Part shown: piece by piece, positions 28,503 to 39,813 of the stretch | How the letters are laid out: each line of letters begins with the position of its first letter | Numbering within the stretch: position 1 is the stretch's first letter | DNA from: Actinomycetes bacterium | GTDB taxonomy: Bacteria > Actinomycetota > Acidimicrobiia > Acidimicrobiales > Bog-793 | DNA: 64,000 nt | Reading direction: 5' to 3' | NCBI GenBank assembly: GCA_021796535.1 | Contig: JAKABW010000001.1 | Coordinates: forward strand, 62,001-126,000 | Position numbers and translations under genes: made by a program | Notes under the pieces: generated by a model | What the model was told of the DNA's origin: nothing | Databases searched by the model: none | The model's input: the letters and a program-made list of their open reading frames with translations, nothing else

Positions 28503-29006
28503 TCAGTCGGCCACGGCAAGATAGATGCCCAAAGCGCAGGCCGATACGGTCGATGCCAAAACTCCGTAAGCGTATGGCTTGGGAAGTTTTTTGAAGTCAA
28601 TTATGGTGGCCACGGTATCGCCCAAATCGGCCACGGCTCCGGCCAACAACCACCTCTGAGAGTCCTTGTCTTGCGTGAGGGAGTAGAGGTGCCCCAATCC
28701 CAGTGCCAAATCTCTTGCCCCGAGAGTTCTGGCGAACAGACGGACAGAGTGTCTGGAGCTTTCCTCTTTGCCGACCCAAGGGATGCTCGGCACGGTGGGT
28801 GCCAGATAGGCAACGGCACCCAACGATGCCCTGGCAACCGCAAGGCCGTAGGAAAGGTATGAATTCCACGGGAAAGGTGGTTTTTTGGCATCGGAATCTT
28901 GCAGGAGGGGTCGTGTCGGGATGAGAGCAAAAAGAATCCCCCGTCCGCCCAAAGATCGCAAACGGTCTTTTTTTATTTTGCCAAACAGAGCTTTTTGTCC
29001 AGACAT
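28503..29006 (-). CDS. Putative membrane protein (DUF4267-like)
   Basis: Hydrophobic segments and the pattern RLFARTLGARDLALGLGHLY...AGAVADLGDTVATI. Confidence 0.55.
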   Translation of the reverse strand: MSGQKALFGKIKKDRLRSLGGRGILFALIPTRPLLQDSDAKKPPFPWNSYLSYGLAVARASLGAVAYLAPTVPSIPWVGKEESSRHSVRLFARTLGARDLALGLGHLYSLTQDKDSQRWLLAGAVADLGDTVATIIDFKKLPKPYAYGVLASTVSACALGIYLAVAD

Positions 29007-29295
29007 ATGATTATCCTACCTTTTAGTAGTGCGATACCCGTTTTGTACAACAATAAGGCTACATCCAAAATCAGACCAGACAATACTTCTTATCTCAAAA
29101 AGACCCGCCTTTTTCTGCCGAAAAGCCAGGGTTTTTACGGAACACCCTGCGGCAATTTTTAAAGTGCAAGCAGTGAATAAAAGGTGAATGATGATAAATG
29201 AGTGACCGTTAGTGGCACTATGATAGATAATATAAAAAGCCAAGCGCATGACTGCCGGTGTATCGGTATCGGTAAGTTAAATAAGGAGGCGCGTT

Positions 29296-29505
29296 ATGCT
29301 CGGGGTCATATTTGCAGACATTTTCGGACTTGACGGTATTATTGTTTTAGTTGTTGTAGTGCTGGTTCTGTTCTTTGGTGCGGATAAGTTGCCTAAACTT
29401 GCCAGAGGACTGGGTACCGCTTCCCATGAGTTTAAAAAAGGCGTGAACGAGGGCGATGCCAAAAACCAGGAACAATCCGCCGAAGGAAATAAAGACAAAA
29501 ATTAA
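29296..29505 (+). CDS. tatA: Sec-independent translocase TatA
   Basis: 69 aa; single TM then amphipathic FFGADKLPKLARGLGTASHEFKKGV. Confidence 0.92.
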   Translation: MLGVIFADIFGLDGIIVLVVVVLVLFFGADKLPKLARGLGTASHEFKKGVNEGDAKNQEQSAEGNKDKN

Positions 29506-29621
29506 GGGAAAACTCCGGTTTTAAGATAAAAGCGAGTACTTTTTCAAAAAATATATTAATTTTTTTGAAATTTGGCAATTACGATTGGATGACCTTTGAC
29601 TCTACCTGTAATCTCTAGCAA

Positions 29622-30422
29622 GTGATAAAATCATCGAAATCTATTAAAGCAATAATAGGGCTCTTGGGCGGGGCCGTTGTCCTTGGCGGTTGTAACGCGC
29701 CTACTTTTGGAGCTTTCAGGGGAGCCACGACACAGGGTCATGACGAATTCAAACTTTGGGTGGGTTTTGTCATAGCCGGAATAGCCGTTGCGGCCATCGT
29801 TTGGGGGCTTATCTTCTGGGCGGTGGCACGTTACCGGCGCAAGGGAGACGAAATCCCGCGCCAATTCCACGAAAACGTTCCTCTGGAGATTATCTACACG
29901 ACTCTTCCCATTATCATCATCGGAGTGCTGTTTTACTTTACCGTCGTGACGGAAAATCAGGTAGATGCGGTTGCCAGCCATCCGAGCGAGATAGTCCACG
30001 TGCTGGCCTACCGGTGGGGGTGGCGTTTCAGTTACTATAACCAAAACAATACGTCACAGGGAGTCGCGATCCAAACGGCGGCTGAGCCCAAATTGCTCGC
30101 CCAGCCGGCCACCTCCAGTCAGTATCCGCAGTTGGTTATTCCCAAAGGTGAAACGGTAAGAATTGTCCTGAATTCAGCCGATGTTGTACACGGTTTCTAT
30201 GTGCCTGCCTTCAATTTTAGTCGCTATGCTTTACCTGGTGTAACAAATGTTTTTGACTTTACTCCCACGCAAATAGGTATATTTAGAGGCCAGTGCAGCC
30301 AATACTGCGGTTTGTATCACTCGGAAATGTTATTCAGCGTAAAAGTGGTATCACCCGCCGCGTTTACGAAGTGGGTCAGCGGCAAGCAAATGGCCCAGAA
30401 CCAGTCAGGAGGATCCAAATGA
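29622..30422 (+). CDS. ctaC: Cytochrome c oxidase subunit II
   Basis: Lipoprotein-like N-terminus (GGCNAP), two TMs and CuA motif [16 protein letters not shown]. Confidence 0.95.
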   Translation: MIKSSKSIKAIIGLLGGAVVLGGCNAPTFGAFRGATTQGHDEFKLWVGFVIAGIAVAAIVWGLIFWAVARYRRKGDEIPRQFHENVPLEIIYTTLPIIIIGVLFYFTVVTENQVDAVASHPSEIVHVLAYRWGWRFSYYNQNNTSQGVAIQTAAEPKLLAQPATSSQYPQLVIPKGETVRIVLNSADVVHGFYVPAFNFSRYALPGVTNVFDFTPTQIGIFRGQCSQYCGLYHSEMLFSVKVVSPAAFTKWVSGKQMAQNQSGGSK

Positions 30423-32152
30423 CTTTGATCGCAGGAAGACCGGCGATCGCAGAAGCCGGTGCCCATGCGGAAGCAGAGCACGGGCCCAGTGGTTTGTTGA
30501 AATGGATAACCTCGACCGACCACAAGGTCATAGGAAAAAGTTACCTGATAACGTCGTTTTTGTTCTTTTGCGCAGCCGGTCTGATGGCTGTTATCATACG
30601 GACCCAGCTGGCCTCGCCTGACGCAACGGTGGTATCCCAGCACGCTTACAACGAGCTCTTTACAATGCACGGAAGCCTGATGCTGTATCTCTTTGCCGGG
30701 CCGTTTGCTTTCGGCGGTTTGGCAAACTATATAGTTCCCTTGCAAGTTGGTGCCCCGGATATGGCATTTCCCAGGTTGAATGCCCTGAGCTACTGGCTCT
30801 ATCTGAGCGGCGGGCTCATTATGATCGGGGGTTTTTTGACTGTGGGAGGAGCGGCCGACTTTGGTTGGGTGGCTTACGCCCCTCTGTCGAATGCCGTCAA
30901 TTCGCCGGGTGCAGGTCCGGATATGTGGATAGTGGCTCTGGCACTGACGGGTTTTTCGGCGATATTTACCGGTGTAAACCTGGTGACAACGATATTTTAC
31001 CTGCGTGCGCCCGGTCTTACCATGTTCAGACTTCCCATTTTTACTTGGAATATGCTGGTTACGGCTCTGCTGATCCTGATCGCCTTCCCGGTTTTGACGG
31101 CCGCACTCGTTATGTTGTGGGCTGACAGGCATTTGGGAACACACATCTTTGAGGTTTCGGGCGGCGGGGTGCCCGTGCTGTGGCAAAACCTGTTTTGGTT
31201 TTTTGGACACCCGGAAGTCTATATTTTGGCTTTGCCTTACTTCGGTGTGGTCACAGAGATCATACCGGTTTTTTCCAGGAAGCCAATTTTCGGTTACAGA
31301 GGCATGATATTTGCCACGATTTCCATAGGGGCTCTTTCGACAAGCGTGTGGGCGCACCACATGTTTACGACGGGCGTCGTTTTGTTGCCGTTCTTCAGCC
31401 TGATGTCTTACCTGATAGCCGTGCCTACAGGCATCAAATTTTTCAATTGGATAGGAACCATGTGGCGCGGTTCCGTACGTTACGACACGCCGATGCTGTT
31501 TTCCACCGGCTTTTTGATAGTCTTTCTGCTCGGAGGAGTGACCGGCATTTTCTTGGCCTCGCCACCCATCGACTTTGCCACGCACGACACTTATTTTGTC
31601 GTGGCACACTTCCACGAAGTTCTCTTCGGATCCGCCGTTTTTGCGGGTTTTGCGGGCATCTATTACTGGTATCCAAAAATTACGGGCAGGATGTTAAACG
31701 AAAAACTCGGCAAAACAAGTTTTTGGCTGATGTTTATAGGATTTTGGGTGACTTTTATGCCCCAGTACTTATTGGGACTGCACGGCATGCCGAGAAGAAT
31801 AGCCGAATACTCGGCCAGCACCGGTTGGACCACATTAAACAGAATTTCAACGGGAGGGGCTTATATGCTCTTTCTGTCTGTGGCCGTGATGTTGGTTAAC
31901 TTCTGGGTGGCATGGCGAAAACCGGTTCCTGCCGTCGGCAACCCTTGGGACGGCCATACCTTGGAGTGGGCTACCACCTCCCCGCCTCCTTCCCATAATT
32001 TTTACGCTCTGCCCCCCGTCAGATCCGAGCGCCCCGTGTGGGATCTGAACCATCCAAACCATCCCACGATATCTCATGAAGATCACAAAAGCAGTCCGGA
32101 AAAAGAGCCGGCGGGAGCTGTCGGCAAAGTTGCGGATGGAGAACAGCGGTGA
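30419..32152 (+). CDS. ctaD: Cytochrome c oxidase subunit I
   Basis: Heme-copper oxidase motifs [14 protein letters not shown] and [19 protein letters not shown] overlaps the ctaC stop. Track start 30293 is too early. Confidence 0.97.
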   Translation: MTLIAGRPAIAEAGAHAEAEHGPSGLLKWITSTDHKVIGKSYLITSFLFFCAAGLMAVIIRTQLASPDATVVSQHAYNELFTMHGSLMLYLFAGPFAFGGLANYIVPLQVGAPDMAFPRLNALSYWLYLSGGLIMIGGFLTVGGAADFGWVAYAPLSNAVNSPGAGPDMWIVALALTGFSAIFTGVNLVTTIFYLRAPGLTMFRLPIFTWNMLVTALLILIAFPVLTAALVMLWADRHLGTHIFEVSGGGVPVLWQNLFWFFGHPEVYILALPYFGVVTEIIPVFSRKPIFGYRGMIFATISIGALSTSVWAHHMFTTGVVLLPFFSLMSYLIAVPTGIKFFNWIGTMWRGSVRYDTPMLFSTGFLIVFLLGGVTGIFLASPPIDFATHDTYFVVAHFHEVLFGSAVFAGFAGIYYWYPKITGRMLNEKLGKTSFWLMFIGFWVTFMPQYLLGLHGMPRRIAEYSASTGWTTLNRISTGGAYMLFLSVAVMLVNFWVAWRKPVPAVGNPWDGHTLEWATTSPPPSHNFYALPPVRSERPVWDLNHPNHPTISHEDHKSSPEKEPAGAVGKVADGEQR

Positions 32153-32541
32153 AAGTAGAAGGTAAATTATTACTGGTCATAGCGGTATTCTGTGCCGGCA
32201 TAGCTGCCATCTATTGGTTTACGGGCTACGAAGACGGCGGAACGGTAATGCTGATAGGGACTTCTTTGCTGGGTCTGTTGCCGGCCAGTTATTACCTGTG
32301 GTGGGCAAAAAGAATGAAACCCAGGCCGGAAGACGACCCCAACGGCTCTCTGGAGCAGGGCAGCGGTGTGATAGGGGCCTTCCCCCACTCCAGTATCTGG
32401 CCTTTTGTATTCGGGTTGGGTGCGGCTATGGTCGGTCTGGCACTTGTGTTCGGTGTTTGGACGGCTATTTTCGGAATAGTGCTCGCCATAACAGCCGTGC
32501 TTGGTATTATTTCTGAAAGCAGACGGGGCGGAAGTATCTGA
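32149..32541 (+). CDS. ctaF: Cytochrome c oxidase subunit IV (actinobacterial type)
   Basis: Small polytopic protein overlapping cta[20 protein letters not shown]. Confidence 0.85.
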   Translation: MKVEGKLLLVIAVFCAGIAAIYWFTGYEDGGTVMLIGTSLLGLLPASYYLWWAKRMKPRPEDDPNGSLEQGSGVIGAFPHSSIWPFVFGLGAAMVGLALVFGVWTAIFGIVLAITAVLGIISESRRGGSI

Positions 32542-32617
32542 ATTTTGGCTGTTATCGAATTGTGAATTCGCGCCCTCTGGCGGCAATTGTCTGAATCGGT
32601 CATGTATCATATTGAAT

Positions 32618-33136
32618 GTGGGAAGATCCGGTACCTCATTGATCTCTAAAATTAAAAATATCGCAAAGACTGATGTTTTCGGCAAAATATGGAAGTACGC
32701 AAGCGTATCCGTATTTTCTACTTTACTGACCCTGGCATTGGTGACTTTCTTTATGGGTCTGCTGAAGTTCAGCCCCATCGTTTCCACGGTAATGGCAAAC
32801 GTTATTTCTACGGTTCCCGCCTATTTTCTGACAAGGAATTGGGCTTGGGGCAAATCGGGCCGATCGCATTTTTGGCACGAAGTGGCACCTTTTTGGATCA
32901 TAGCCGGCGTGAGCACGGTATTGGCCGCCATTGCCTCGGATGCGGCAGACTCCGTCGCCAAACACTTTACCCACTCGCACTTTTTGCAGACAATTTGTGT
33001 GGCGGGGGCAAATCTTCTCACCTACGGCATTATTTGGCTGGTGAAATTCTTTCTCTTCAATAACGTCCTGTTTGCCGGAAACAAAACCGGTGCCGGGGAA
33101 AGCAAAGAAGATTTGCCGGAAACAGCCGAAGTCTGA
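32618..33136 (+). CDS. GtrA family membrane protein (start uncertain)
   Basis: GtrA-like pattern: FSTLLTLALVTF...ISTVPAYFLTRNWAWG...YGIIWLVKFFLFNNVLF. Confidence 0.75.
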   Translation: MGRSGTSLISKIKNIAKTDVFGKIWKYASVSVFSTLLTLALVTFFMGLLKFSPIVSTVMANVISTVPAYFLTRNWAWGKSGRSHFWHEVAPFWIIAGVSTVLAAIASDAADSVAKHFTHSHFLQTICVAGANLLTYGIIWLVKFFLFNNVLFAGNKTGAGESKEDLPETAEV

Positions 33137-33182
33137 TTTTGCGGAAAGCACGGGAGAGTTTCCGTGCCGATCCCGGATTTTC

Positions 33183-34208
33183 CTAGGTGGCTATATCCCT
33201 CAGCGAAGACAGTTGATCCTTATTGCCGATAACCACCAGGACATCTCCCGCCGCAATCGCGGCCTCGGGAGGGGGATTGGTGATGAATTCTCCTCCCTCA
33301 TGGCGAAGTCCCAAAACCAGGGTGCCCGTCAAAGCGTGAATTCTGGCGCTTCTGAGACTTTCTCCTATTAAATTTGAGCTCGGCGGGATATCAATTTGCT
33401 CCAAACGGAACTCCAAACTGCCGTCGTGCATCACAAAATCGAGAAATTCGGCGACTTGCGGCTGCAAAGCCAGAGAGGCCATTTTGATACCCCCGAGGTT
33501 TTGGGGGTTTACTATGCGGTCGGCGCCGGCTTGGCGCAGTTTTGACACGGCGTTTTCGTTTCCCGTGCGTGAAACTATAAAAACATCAGGTCTGAGGGAA
33601 CGCGCGGTCAGTGTGACGTATAAGTTTTCGGCATCGCCGTGCAGGGCGGTTATCAGTACTTTTGCGCGCATGATCCCGGCCCTCAAGAGGACATCTTCCT
33701 CCGTGGCATCCCCGCATATGGCGGGGGATTTGCATGTCGCAATTCGCTCGGGGGAAGTGTCTATTACCACGAATCCGATTCCGTTTTGTATGAGGTAATT
33801 GGCAATAGAGTTGCCGACTCTGCCCCATCCGCATAAGATTACGTGATTGTCCATGTCTCTGATCTGGCGTTCCATTTTTCTCTTTCCCAATTGTTTGGTG
33901 AGGTATCCCTCAAACAGTGTTTCGATCAATATGCTGAACGTGTAAGCAGCCGTGCCCACCCCGGCAAAAATAAGAAATATTGTGAATATTTTTTCACCGG
34001 ATGTAAAAGAATGGACCTCGCCGAAGCCCACCGTGGAAATGGTTATGACGGTTTGAAAAAGGGCATCGAGAGGTGTGTAACCAAATTCCACATATCCCAA
34101 TTCCCCGGCCACAATGACAATCAGCAAACTGAGCAAAGCAAAAATAAGTCTTTTGACAAAGCGCGGTATCGGGAACGGCCGCAAGTCAACGCCGTGTCGT
34201 ATTCTCAT
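33183..34208 (-). CDS. Potassium channel with RCK (TrkA-N/TrkA-C) domains
   Basis: Pore motif TISTVGFGE; Rossmann NHVILCGWGRVGNSIANYL; TrkA-C-like C-terminus. Confidence 0.92.
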   Translation of the reverse strand: MRIRHGVDLRPFPIPRFVKRLIFALLSLLIVIVAGELGYVEFGYTPLDALFQTVITISTVGFGEVHSFTSGEKIFTIFLIFAGVGTAAYTFSILIETLFEGYLTKQLGKRKMERQIRDMDNHVILCGWGRVGNSIANYLIQNGIGFVVIDTSPERIATCKSPAICGDATEEDVLLRAGIMRAKVLITALHGDAENLYVTLTARSLRPDVFIVSRTGNENAVSKLRQAGADRIVNPQNLGGIKMASLALQPQVAEFLDFVMHDGSLEFRLEQIDIPPSSNLIGESLRSARIHALTGTLVLGLRHEGGEFITNPPPEAAIAAGDVLVVIGNKDQLSSLRDIAT

Positions 34209-34436
34209 GATCTCAGCTCGCTTTACGGATTAGGCCGGGACAGCCCGAAAAGGCGAATCTCTGGCATCAATATAGATACTAAACGGATATCAAGATATTA
34301 ATCTTGATACGGAAGAAATAAGAAAACACCAACCGGAACTTTAAAAAGGTTGTTGAAATATTTATTAGCCACAATAAATAAAAATTATGATTTTTGAAGA
34401 TCACTTTGCAATGACTGTCCCCGGAATGTATGGGAG

Positions 34437-35966
34437 TTATAAAGCAGAGCGGTTACTTTTGTAAGCGAGCAGGAAAGAGAAAATTACTATCAGGATTGCA
34501 ATTATTATTACCGGGGCGCTGCCGCAGAGGTCATAAAAAGTACTCCCGTTTCTGTAGGCAAGCCGGGTATAAACAATATCCGATTTGCCCAATGGACTCA
34601 ATCCGGTCACCGAACCGCGCGGGGTAATCGCCGCTGAATAACCCGTGGTGGCCGCCTGGAGCAGGGAACGTCCCTCGGATACCGCCTGTATTTTGGATGC
34701 GGCAAGCTCCTGGGAGGGAACCTGGGAAGACGCATAAGACGCCGTGTTGGTGGCGACTAGGAGCACTCCCCCTCCGGCTCTCACTCCGGATCTCCCGCGC
34801 TGCGTAAAAAATGTTTCGTAGGAGATCAGCAGTGCCAAGTTGCCCGCGGGTGTTTTTAGCATCCCGCTGCCGTGGCCGCTTATGGCATCTTTGGGCACGG
34901 CAGAAAGATTGGCAAATTTTGAGAAGAAGCTCCTGTCGGGCACATACTCACCGAAAGGGACCAGATGTACCTTTTCGAATTCCCCTATGATCTGCTTTTT
35001 CTGTGAAAAAGCCACCAATTTATTATAAAAATGTTTGGCACCGTCCGGAACGACAAATCCGGCAATCAGCACGGCGCGGAGCCGGTGTGCCTGGTTTGCC
35101 ACCGGGGTCGTCAGCGAAGAGTTTTTGATGTCGGAGTTTACGGACACGGTATCTTCCGGCCACAGAACCAGCCGTGTGGCGGAGGATACCGGTATTTTTT
35201 TCGTTTCCGCCAAAGTGGCGGCGAAAACACGTTTTTTGGCGATGTAGGTCGGTTCGTAACCGAGACCCCTTCGGCCTCCCCCTTGAACGGCGGCGGCTTT
35301 TATGTAATATTTCGGTCCTCCGCCGTCCGGGGCAACAACGGAAAACGAGAGCAGTCCGGCAAGAAAGACCAACTTCACAGCGGTGCGGAGCAACGGCTTT
35401 ATTTTTGCTCCGGCATTTTTCCGGCCTTCTGTGAGCAGGCGGACCAAAAAGGCGACACACGACGCAAAAAGATACAGGTAAAATACAATTAAGATCGGTC
35501 CTCCCAGCCGCGCCAAATTGATGAGCGGGCTGTCGGTCTGTCCGAGTGCCAGAGAACCTATCGGCAAACCGCCGAAAGGCCAGTTGTCCCTGGCGTATTC
35601 GGCAAGGCAAAACAAGGCCGGAAGGGCGAGCATCCGAGACTTGCCGGTTGCGGCCGCGACAAAGCCGGCAAGTCCGAAAAATAAAGATTCTATTGCCACC
35701 AAAAGCAAATAGCCGACGGCCGTAAAGTAGTCGGCCCAAAGCAGCCCCAGGATGAATTGGCCGACGGCAAAGGAAAATCCTATGGCAAAAGCCCGCTTTT
35801 TGTTTACGGCGGATGTGTCAGACAGTATATAAAACAAGATCGCAATTGCCGGGAAAGGCATAATCCATAAGTTGACGGGAGGCAAAGAAAGAGAAGCCAG
35901 CAGTCCGCATATGAGCGCAATAAAACAGAACAAAACAGACTTTTTTATGGGTATTCTTTCTTTCAA
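34437..35966 (-). CDS. lnt: Apolipoprotein N-acyltransferase
   Basis: N-terminal polytopic region plus nitrilase-like domain (LVLWPEDTV, KVHLVPFGEYVPDRSFF). Confidence 0.92.
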   Translation of the reverse strand: MKERIPIKKSVLFCFIALICGLLASLSLPPVNLWIMPFPAIAILFYILSDTSAVNKKRAFAIGFSFAVGQFILGLLWADYFTAVGYLLLVAIESLFFGLAGFVAAATGKSRMLALPALFCLAEYARDNWPFGGLPIGSLALGQTDSPLINLARLGGPILIVFYLYLFASCVAFLVRLLTEGRKNAGAKIKPLLRTAVKLVFLAGLLSFSVVAPDGGGPKYYIKAAAVQGGGRRGLGYEPTYIAKKRVFAATLAETKKIPVSSATRLVLWPEDTVSVNSDIKNSSLTTPVANQAHRLRAVLIAGFVVPDGAKHFYNKLVAFSQKKQIIGEFEKVHLVPFGEYVPDRSFFSKFANLSAVPKDAISGHGSGMLKTPAGNLALLISYETFFTQRGRSGVRAGGGVLLVATNTASYASSQVPSQELAASKIQAVSEGRSLLQAATTGYSAAITPRGSVTGLSPLGKSDIVYTRLAYRNGSTFYDLCGSAPVIIIAILIVIFSFLLAYKSNRSAL

Positions 35967-37459
35967 TTGAGTAAGTCTTTTAATTTATCGGCGGCTTTGC
36001 ACGCATCGCTTATACAGGCAGGGATGCCTATACCATGATAAGATGCCCCGGCAATGGCCAACGAAGGTATGGCGGCCGTCAGGGCATCAATTTGCAAGAT
36101 GCGCTCAATATGGCCCGTATTGTACTGCGGAAAAGCATTTTCCCAGCGGCACAAAAAACTCTCGATGGGATTGCCGGTCATGCCGAGTACGGTCTTGGTG
36201 TCTTCAATCATCCCGGCGGTAAGTTCTTCGTCGCCCAGGGATATGGCACGGTGATCCAGGTAGTGTCCGGCCGATATTTTTAGCCAGACTTCATTCTTAT
36301 GCGACAGATGCGCCCATTTGGAGCTCAGGGCTGTTACTCCGGTAATCAGTTTTTTGGGTTTGCGTGCAACCAAAAACCCGGTACCGTAAATCGGGGGTAC
36401 CTCGTCTGCTTTCCATGCCGTCACCAAAGTAGCCACACTGGAAAAAGGTATTTTGTTGCAAAGTGCGGCTATGTCCGGGAGAGATGCTTCCAGGAGATTT
36501 GCCGTCTCAGAGGATGGGACTGCCAGCAGGAGAGCATCAAAGTCTGCGTTGATTGTCGGCATGTTTTTTTGCAGGATTGATGCCGCCCAATGCCTTTTGC
36601 CGTGGGGGGTCATCTTGATGTCGGCTGCTTTTGTGTTCAGATATATTTTGACGCCGGCATTTACGAGGTTTTGACGGAGTGCTTCCGTCAAAGTTGACAG
36701 TGATGTGTCAAAGCCCAAAAAGGGAGTCGGGCGGGGCGTTTGCGGGCTGCCGGCGGATTTGACGGCAGTGGGCTTTCTGTATTCTCTGAGGGATAACACA
36801 ACACTTCTTTTCTTTGAAACGGCCCGTGCCAGCTCCGGCGTGGTTGCCGCGAAAGACAAGCAGTTGATGTCTCCGGCGTTGATTCCGGCGATCAAGGGTG
36901 CTATCAGGCGTTCGACGGTTGCCCTTCCGAGCCTTTGGTTGAGAAGTTGTCCTATGCTCGGGTCAGGATATTTTCCGAAAGTGGGTTGCGGGGGTTTTTT
37001 ATCTGCCGAATCGAGCAGCGCCGTAAAATCCGGCAGGCGCTTCGGCCAGAAAAAATCCGCGGCGGACCTGACGGCAGACAGCGGGGAAACAATTTGTGAG
37101 GAAAGTACGGAAATAAGATTGGTCGGGATGCCGAGGGCCAAGTCTATCGGCAGTTTGCGCAGCTGCTTTCTTGAGTACAGGGAAGCTCCCTGGCTGACGG
37201 GGGCAACCAAGTGCTCAGACAAGTCCAGCTCTGAACTCAGTTGAACAGCCGAAGCATTTCTTGTCAAAAAAGAATCCGGGCCCACATCCACCGGCTTATC
37301 CCTGAAGGAAACGGAATGCAGCTTACCCCCGATTCTGTCCGAAGCTTCAAGCAGGGTTACGTTGAAATCGTTACGCAATTTATACGCCGCAGTGAGTCCC
37401 GTGATGCCGGCCCCGATCACCAATACTTCTTTTTTGTTTGGGTCTGTTGGCATAGGCAT
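35963..37459 (-). CDS. hemY: Protoporphyrinogen/coproporphyrinogen oxidase
   Basis: FAD motif VLVIGAGITGLTAAYKL, GPDSFLTR, C-terminal GIGIPACISDA; adjacent to hemH/hemE. Confidence 0.92.
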   Translation of the reverse strand: MPMPTDPNKKEVLVIGAGITGLTAAYKLRNDFNVTLLEASDRIGGKLHSVSFRDKPVDVGPDSFLTRNASAVQLSSELDLSEHLVAPVSQGASLYSRKQLRKLPIDLALGIPTNLISVLSSQIVSPLSAVRSAADFFWPKRLPDFTALLDSADKKPPQPTFGKYPDPSIGQLLNQRLGRATVERLIAPLIAGINAGDINCLSFAATTPELARAVSKKRSVVLSLREYRKPTAVKSAGSPQTPRPTPFLGFDTSLSTLTEALRQNLVNAGVKIYLNTKAADIKMTPHGKRHWAASILQKNMPTINADFDALLLAVPSSETANLLEASLPDIAALCNKIPFSSVATLVTAWKADEVPPIYGTGFLVARKPKKLITGVTALSSKWAHLSHKNEVWLKISAGHYLDHRAISLGDEELTAGMIEDTKTVLGMTGNPIESFLCRWENAFPQYNTGHIERILQIDALTAAIPSLAIAGASYHGIGIPACISDACKAADKLKDLLN

Positions 37460-37583
37460 ATATTCTCCGCTGGGACAATAAGTTTTCCAGTTATTTTAGT
37501 GGCAGTTATCTTTTTGGCACCGATTTATTTTCAGAAATAAGCAATAATGCCCGCCGTTTATCTGCCGCAACCGATCTACGGTG

Positions 37584-38669
37584 TCAGTGTCCGGTTTCAT
37601 AAATCAATTGAGCAAGCGAGTCCATGACCGCGGTATTGTCGTTGACGGACTGCGTTCTGGAGAGGGATACAAAGAGTTCGGCGGCGAGGTTTTGGGCGGC
37701 TATGTCTATGTCGTAAAGGATTTCAAGGTGATCCGACATAAAACCGGCGGGGCAGACAATAATATTTTTTATGCCCCGTTCTCCCGTCTCACGGATAACT
37801 TCCAATATATCCGGACCCAGCCATGTCTGCGAAGTCCTTCCCGCACTTTGCCAGGCCGTCTGCCATCCTACTTCTATGTCCGTCCTGTCTTTATACTCGT
37901 AAAATTGCTGAGAAAGGGTTCCGATGTTTACCTCCCGGTTTTCTGCCATCTCCCGCAGCGGGGTGAAGGAAAACTCCGCCCCCAGACCCAAGGTGCCGGC
38001 GATCGCTCTGGCGGTTGATCTCAGCTCTTCCACATAGACGTCACCCATTGCCAGGACGTCAGTCGGAAGACTGTGGGCGGTTATGAGTACGGCTAGCCGG
38101 TTTGGACTCTGTTGTCCCGGCGAAGCGGCTCCGCCGTTTTCCGGCCGTTTCATCTCAGCTGCCCGCATGATTATTTGGGAAAGTATCTGTCCGGAAAGAA
38201 AACCGATCAGTGCTTTGTCGACGGCGAATGACTTAATAAATCGGCACTCTATTCCGTAACACGAGGCAGCTTTTTCAACCCTTTCCATATATTGACCCAC
38301 GCTGAGTTTTGAATAATGGGGTGCGAAAACCATCCCTATGACAGAGGAGATGCCTTCTTCGGCAAAATCTTTTACGGCCTCCTCTATTGTGGGCTTTGAG
38401 TGTTTTGTCGCGTAACGGACCCGATATTTTCCCGGGTTTAGGCGATTCAAGCGGTCGGTAATTTGTTTTACCTGGGCCAACGTTCTTTTTGTCAAGGGCG
38501 ACAGTCCCCCTATGAGTGCGTATCTGTCGGAGAGCTCCGCCAATTGCTCTGGTGTCGGAGGTCTTCCGCGTCTCACGTCTGTGTAAAAAGGCAGGATGTC
38601 TTTTTGGGATTGGGGAGTGCCGTATGACATCAACAAGACGCCTATGCGTTGATTTTTGGCCATGGTCAA
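37584..38669 (-). CDS. hemH: Ferrochelatase (probably coproporphyrin ferrochelatase)
   Basis: GVLLMSYGTP, TAHSLP and CPAGFMSDHLEILYDID motifs. Confidence 0.94.
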   Translation of the reverse strand: MTMAKNQRIGVLLMSYGTPQSQKDILPFYTDVRRGRPPTPEQLAELSDRYALIGGLSPLTKRTLAQVKQITDRLNRLNPGKYRVRYATKHSKPTIEEAVKDFAEEGISSVIGMVFAPHYSKLSVGQYMERVEKAASCYGIECRFIKSFAVDKALIGFLSGQILSQIIMRAAEMKRPENGGAASPGQQSPNRLAVLITAHSLPTDVLAMGDVYVEELRSTARAIAGTLGLGAEFSFTPLREMAENREVNIGTLSQQFYEYKDRTDIEVGWQTAWQSAGRTSQTWLGPDILEVIRETGERGIKNIIVCPAGFMSDHLEILYDIDIAAQNLAAELFVSLSRTQSVNDNTAVMDSLAQLIYETGH

Positions 38670-38718
38670 ACCTTCTGTGTCAGCTTATCGGAATCGCATT
38701 TTTCATTTTAACCGGATT

Positions 38719-39813
38719 TCATATCGCAGGCGGATTGTGGTCTCTGACAAACCCCACGAGTCTTGTCAATATATCCGGGTCGGTTTCCGGCAAGACGCCG
38801 TGCCCCAGATTAAAAATATGACCGGACGGAAAAGACCGCGTAGGGTTGTCGCTCCCTTTGCGCCCGGAGTTGGCGCGTTTTGCGTCGGCAAGAATTTTTC
38901 CGGCCTCTTTGGCGACGGCTTCAAAAGGAGCCAGGCAGAGAGCCGGATCCAAATTGCCCTGAACTGCCTGTTCCGGTCCGAGCAGAGGAAAGACTTTGTC
39001 CAACGGCATCCGCCAGTCAACGGAGAGCACGTCCGGACCGGCTGAGGCCATCAGATCCAAAATGGCGCCGGTGCCGACCCCAAAGTGAATTTTCGGTACG
39101 GAATTGCCGAAAGTTTTTGAGAGTGTGTCAAAGATTTTTTTTGAAAACGGCCATACGTATGTCTCGTAATCATACCTGGAGAGGTAACCGGCCCAAGAGT
39201 CGAACAATTGTATGGCGTCTGCTCCCGCTGTAATTTGTGCCGTCAGGCTGGACAGAATGAGGTCGGAGAGTTTGTCCATCATTTGTGACCAGAAACCGGG
39301 GTCGGTGTGCATGAGAGTCTTGGTCTTGGTGAAAGTTCTTGTGGGTCTGCCCTCCACCAGGTAAGAAGCTATCGTGAAAGGTGCTCCGGCAAACCCTATC
39401 AGCGGCACGTCACAGTTCTTTTTGACCAAAGCTATTGTTTCTTGGACATAAGGGGCATCTGCTTCCGGCTCGTAGCTTCTGATGCGTTTGAGGTGGGAAA
39501 CGTCAGTAAATGGGTCTGCTATCACCGGTCCCACGTTGGGCAAAATATCCAATTCTATGCCGATTGCTTTAAGCGGCACCATGATATCGGAAAAGAGGAC
39601 TGCGGCGTCCACGTCGTATCGCTTGACCGGCTGAAGTGTGAGTTCTGCCGACAACTCCGGATTTTTGACAGTTTCTAAAATCGAAAGGTCTTTGCGCTTC
39701 AGGCGGTATTCCGGTAACGACCTCCCGGCTTGGCGCATGAACCAAACGGGAGTGCAATCCACGGGCTGATTGCGGCAGGCTTTGATAAAACGTGATGTAT
39801 CTGATGCATTCAT
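38719..39813 (-). CDS. hemE: Uroporphyrinogen decarboxylase
   Basis: PVWFMRQAGRSLPEYR, LIGFAGAPFTIASYLVEG, GHGVLPETDP. Confidence 0.97.
   Translation of the reverse strand: MNASDTSRFIKACRNQPVDCTPVWFMRQAGRSLPEYRLKRKDLSILETVKNPELSAELTLQPVKRYDVDAAVLFSDIMVPLKAIGIELDILPNVGPVIADPFTDVSHLKRIRSYEPEADAPYVQETIALVKKNCDVPLIGFAGAPFTIASYLVEGRPTRTFTKTKTLMHTDPGFWSQMMDKLSDLILSSLTAQITAGADAIQLFDSWAGYLSRYDYETYVWPFSKKIFDTLSKTFGNSVPKIHFGVGTGAILDLMASAGPDVLSVDWRMPLDKVFPLLGPEQAVQGNLDPALCLAPFEAVAKEAGKILADAKRANSGRKGSDNPTRSFPSGHIFNLGHGVLPETDPDILTRLVGFVRDHNPPAI

Noticed and set aside
30317-31615. 432-aa minus-strand ORF
   Set aside because: Antisense to ctaD, which is unambiguous; long open antisense frames are common opposite conserved coding regions.
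34209-34436. Inverted repeat around AACCGGAACTTTAAAAAGGTT in the kch-lnt intergenic region
   Set aside because: Only 4-5 bp arms; not distinguishable from chance.
35023-35739. 238-aa minus-strand ORF
   Set aside because: Same strand but different frame within lnt; Arg/Gly-rich shadow translation.
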